The position numbers were made by a program, and so were the translations under genes. From assembly GCA_947251855.1 (NCBI GenBank), contig CAMXUZ010000156.1:1-5370 (forward strand): a stretch of DNA of 5,370 nucleotides, in the 5' to 3' direction. This document shows positions 4,216-5,370 of the stretch, piece after piece (positions within the stretch are counted from its first letter, which is position 1; each line of letters starts with the position of its first letter). This DNA comes from an uncultured Ruaniaceae bacterium (GTDB lineage Bacteria; Actinomycetota; Actinomycetes; Actinomycetales; Beutenbergiaceae). The notes beneath the pieces are model-generated. The model was not told the origin of the DNA and did not search any database. It saw only the letters and a program-made list of their open reading frames with translations.

Positions 4216-5370
4216 ATGGCAAAGGTACCCACGCAGGCGGATGTGGTCATCGTCGGGGCGGGCATCGCGGGTAATTCGATCGCGTGGCATCTCGCGGATA
4301 TGGGCTGGCGCAACATCGTGCTGCTCGAGAAGGGGCCTTTGCCCGATCCGGGCGGCTCCACGGGCCACGCCTCGAACTTCGTCTTCCCCGTCGATCACTC
4401 CAAGGGGCTCACCGATCTCACGCTCGACTCCGTGCGCCAATACACCGAACTCGGGGTGCTGCACGACTGCGGGGGACTCGAGGTGGCGCGCACCCAGGAG
4501 CGGTACGCGGAGTTCCAGCGGCGAATGATGTCGGCAAGATCCTGGGGCATCGAGGCGCATCTGGTCTCGCCGAAGGAGATCGGTGAGCTCGTGCCCTACA
4601 TCGACGCGGGCCTCCTCGTCGGCGGCTTCTACACGCCCTCGGGAGCGATCGTGAACCCGGTCGAAGCGGGCCGCATCATGCGTGAACGCGCCGAGGAGCT
4701 GGGTGCACTCACGACCTGCGAGAACGTGGAGGTGACCGGGTTCGACGTCAGGGGCGGCCGGGTGCAGTCGGTGCGCACGAGCGCCGGGGAGATCGCCGCG
4801 GACGTCGTGGTCCTCGCGTGCGGTGTGTGGAGCCCGAAGGTCGCCGCGCTAGGTGGCGCCACAATTCCCCTCACGCCCGCCGTGCACCAGATGATCGACG
4901 TCGGTCCGATTCCGGAATTCGAGGGCAGCGAGTGGATCAGTTTCCCACTCGTGCGAGACATGGACAATAAGATGTACGAGCGCCAGCGGGGGCCCAACCT
5001 CGAGATCGGCTCGTACGCTCACCGGCCGATCCTGCACGAGCCGGACGAGATTCCTCGCGTGGGCGAGAGCGAGCAGGCGTCCCCGACGAGCTTCCCGTTC
5101 ACGCCCGAAGACTTCTCCGCGCAACTACTCCAGGCCCGGGAACTGTTTCCGGCCATCCTCGGCCGGGACCTGCCGACCGCGCTCGCGATCAACGGGCTGC
5201 TTTCTCTCACCCCCGACGCGATGCCGCTCGTGGGGGAGACGGAAGTGGGCGGGTTGTGGTCGGCGGCCGCGGTCTGGATCAAGGAAGCCCCGGGCATGGG
5301 GCGGCTCGTCGCCCAATGGATCACCGAGGGCGATACGGATATCGACACCCACGCCCTCGATATCGCCCGG
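4216..5370 (+). CDS. FAD-dependent oxidoreductase, dimethylglycine/sarcosine dehydrogenase-like (FAD domain; 3' end off window)
   Basis: Partial gene: 385 codons, open at the right edge. It begins with the Rossmann dinucleotide-binding motif VVIVGAGIAG (10-19), with Glu38 at the end of the second strand to bind the FAD ribose. GSTGHASN follows (47-54); His51 lies where the covalent FAD-attachment histidine of dimethylglycine dehydrogenase/oxidase is found (GSTxHA). The DAO-type substrate domain runs to about residue 380 and includes INGLLSLTPDAMPLVGE, AAAVWIKEAPGMGR and the closing DTHALDIAR. In dimethylglycine oxidases and their relatives this point (DITRF) leads into a folate-binding, GcvT-like half giving about 800 residues in all, so roughly half the protein is probably outside the window. 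The family oxidatively demethylates N-methylated glycines or related amines and passes the one-carbon unit to tetrahydrofolate. The true substrate cannot be told here. The gene is divergent from menB across 102 bp. Confidence 0.88.
   Translation, partial: MAKVPTQADVVIVGAGIAGNSIAWHLADMGWRNIVLLEKGPLPDPGGSTGHASNFVFPVDHSKGLTDLTLDSVRQYTELGVLHDCGGLEVARTQERYAEFQRRMMSARSWGIEAHLVSPKEIGELVPYIDAGLLVGGFYTPSGAIVNPVEAGRIMRERAEELGALTTCENVEVTGFDVRGGRVQSVRTSAGEIAADVVVLACGVWSPKVAALGGATIPLTPAVHQMIDVGPIPEFEGSEWISFPLVRDMDNKMYERQRGPNLEIGSYAHRPILHEPDEIPRVGESEQASPTSFPFTPEDFSAQLLQARELFPAILGRDLPTALAINGLLSLTPDAMPLVGETEVGGLWSAAAVWIKEAPGMGRLVAQWITEGDTDIDTHALDIAR

Overview
The window reads as chromosomal DNA from a high-GC Gram-positive bacterium (Actinomycetota, probably Micrococcales-like). 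The evidence is strong G/C bias at codon third positions, GTG starts, a DUF222/HNH '13E12-type' nuclease gene, a Mycobacterium-type MenB, actinobacterial-type LexA operators and several starts that look leaderless. Genus cannot be fixed from this sequence.

Layout from left to right: the 5' end of menE (minus strand, runs off the left edge); a 29-bp divergent gap; a DUF3048 (YerB-like) lipoprotein gene (plus); a DUF222-HNH endonuclease gene (minus) that meets it tail to tail with the two TAG stops sharing one CTAG; a 144-bp gap holding the nuclease promoter, two LexA-like boxes and an 18-bp tandem duplication; menB (minus); a 102-bp divergent gap; and the FAD domain of a dimethylglycine/sarcosine-dehydrogenase-like oxidoreductase (plus, runs off the right edge).

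menB and menE belong to menaquinone biosynthesis: MenE makes o-succinylbenzoyl-CoA and MenB cyclises it to 1,4-dihydroxy-2-naphthoyl-CoA. They lie on the same strand but are separated by the nuclease and lipoprotein genes, which have no obvious role in that pathway.

The most notable signal is the nuclease control region. A near-consensus promoter (TAGACA, 16 bp, TATAAT) sits so that transcription should begin exactly at the ATG. Its 16-bp spacer is an 11/12 match to the actinobacterial SOS box TCGAAC-N4-GTTCGA, and a second 10/12 match lies just upstream. This predicts a DNA-damage-induced, LexA-repressed, leaderless DUF222-HNH gene. Two other genes (DUF3048 and menB) carry a TANNNT hexamer exactly 6 nt before the start codon, consistent with leaderless transcription.
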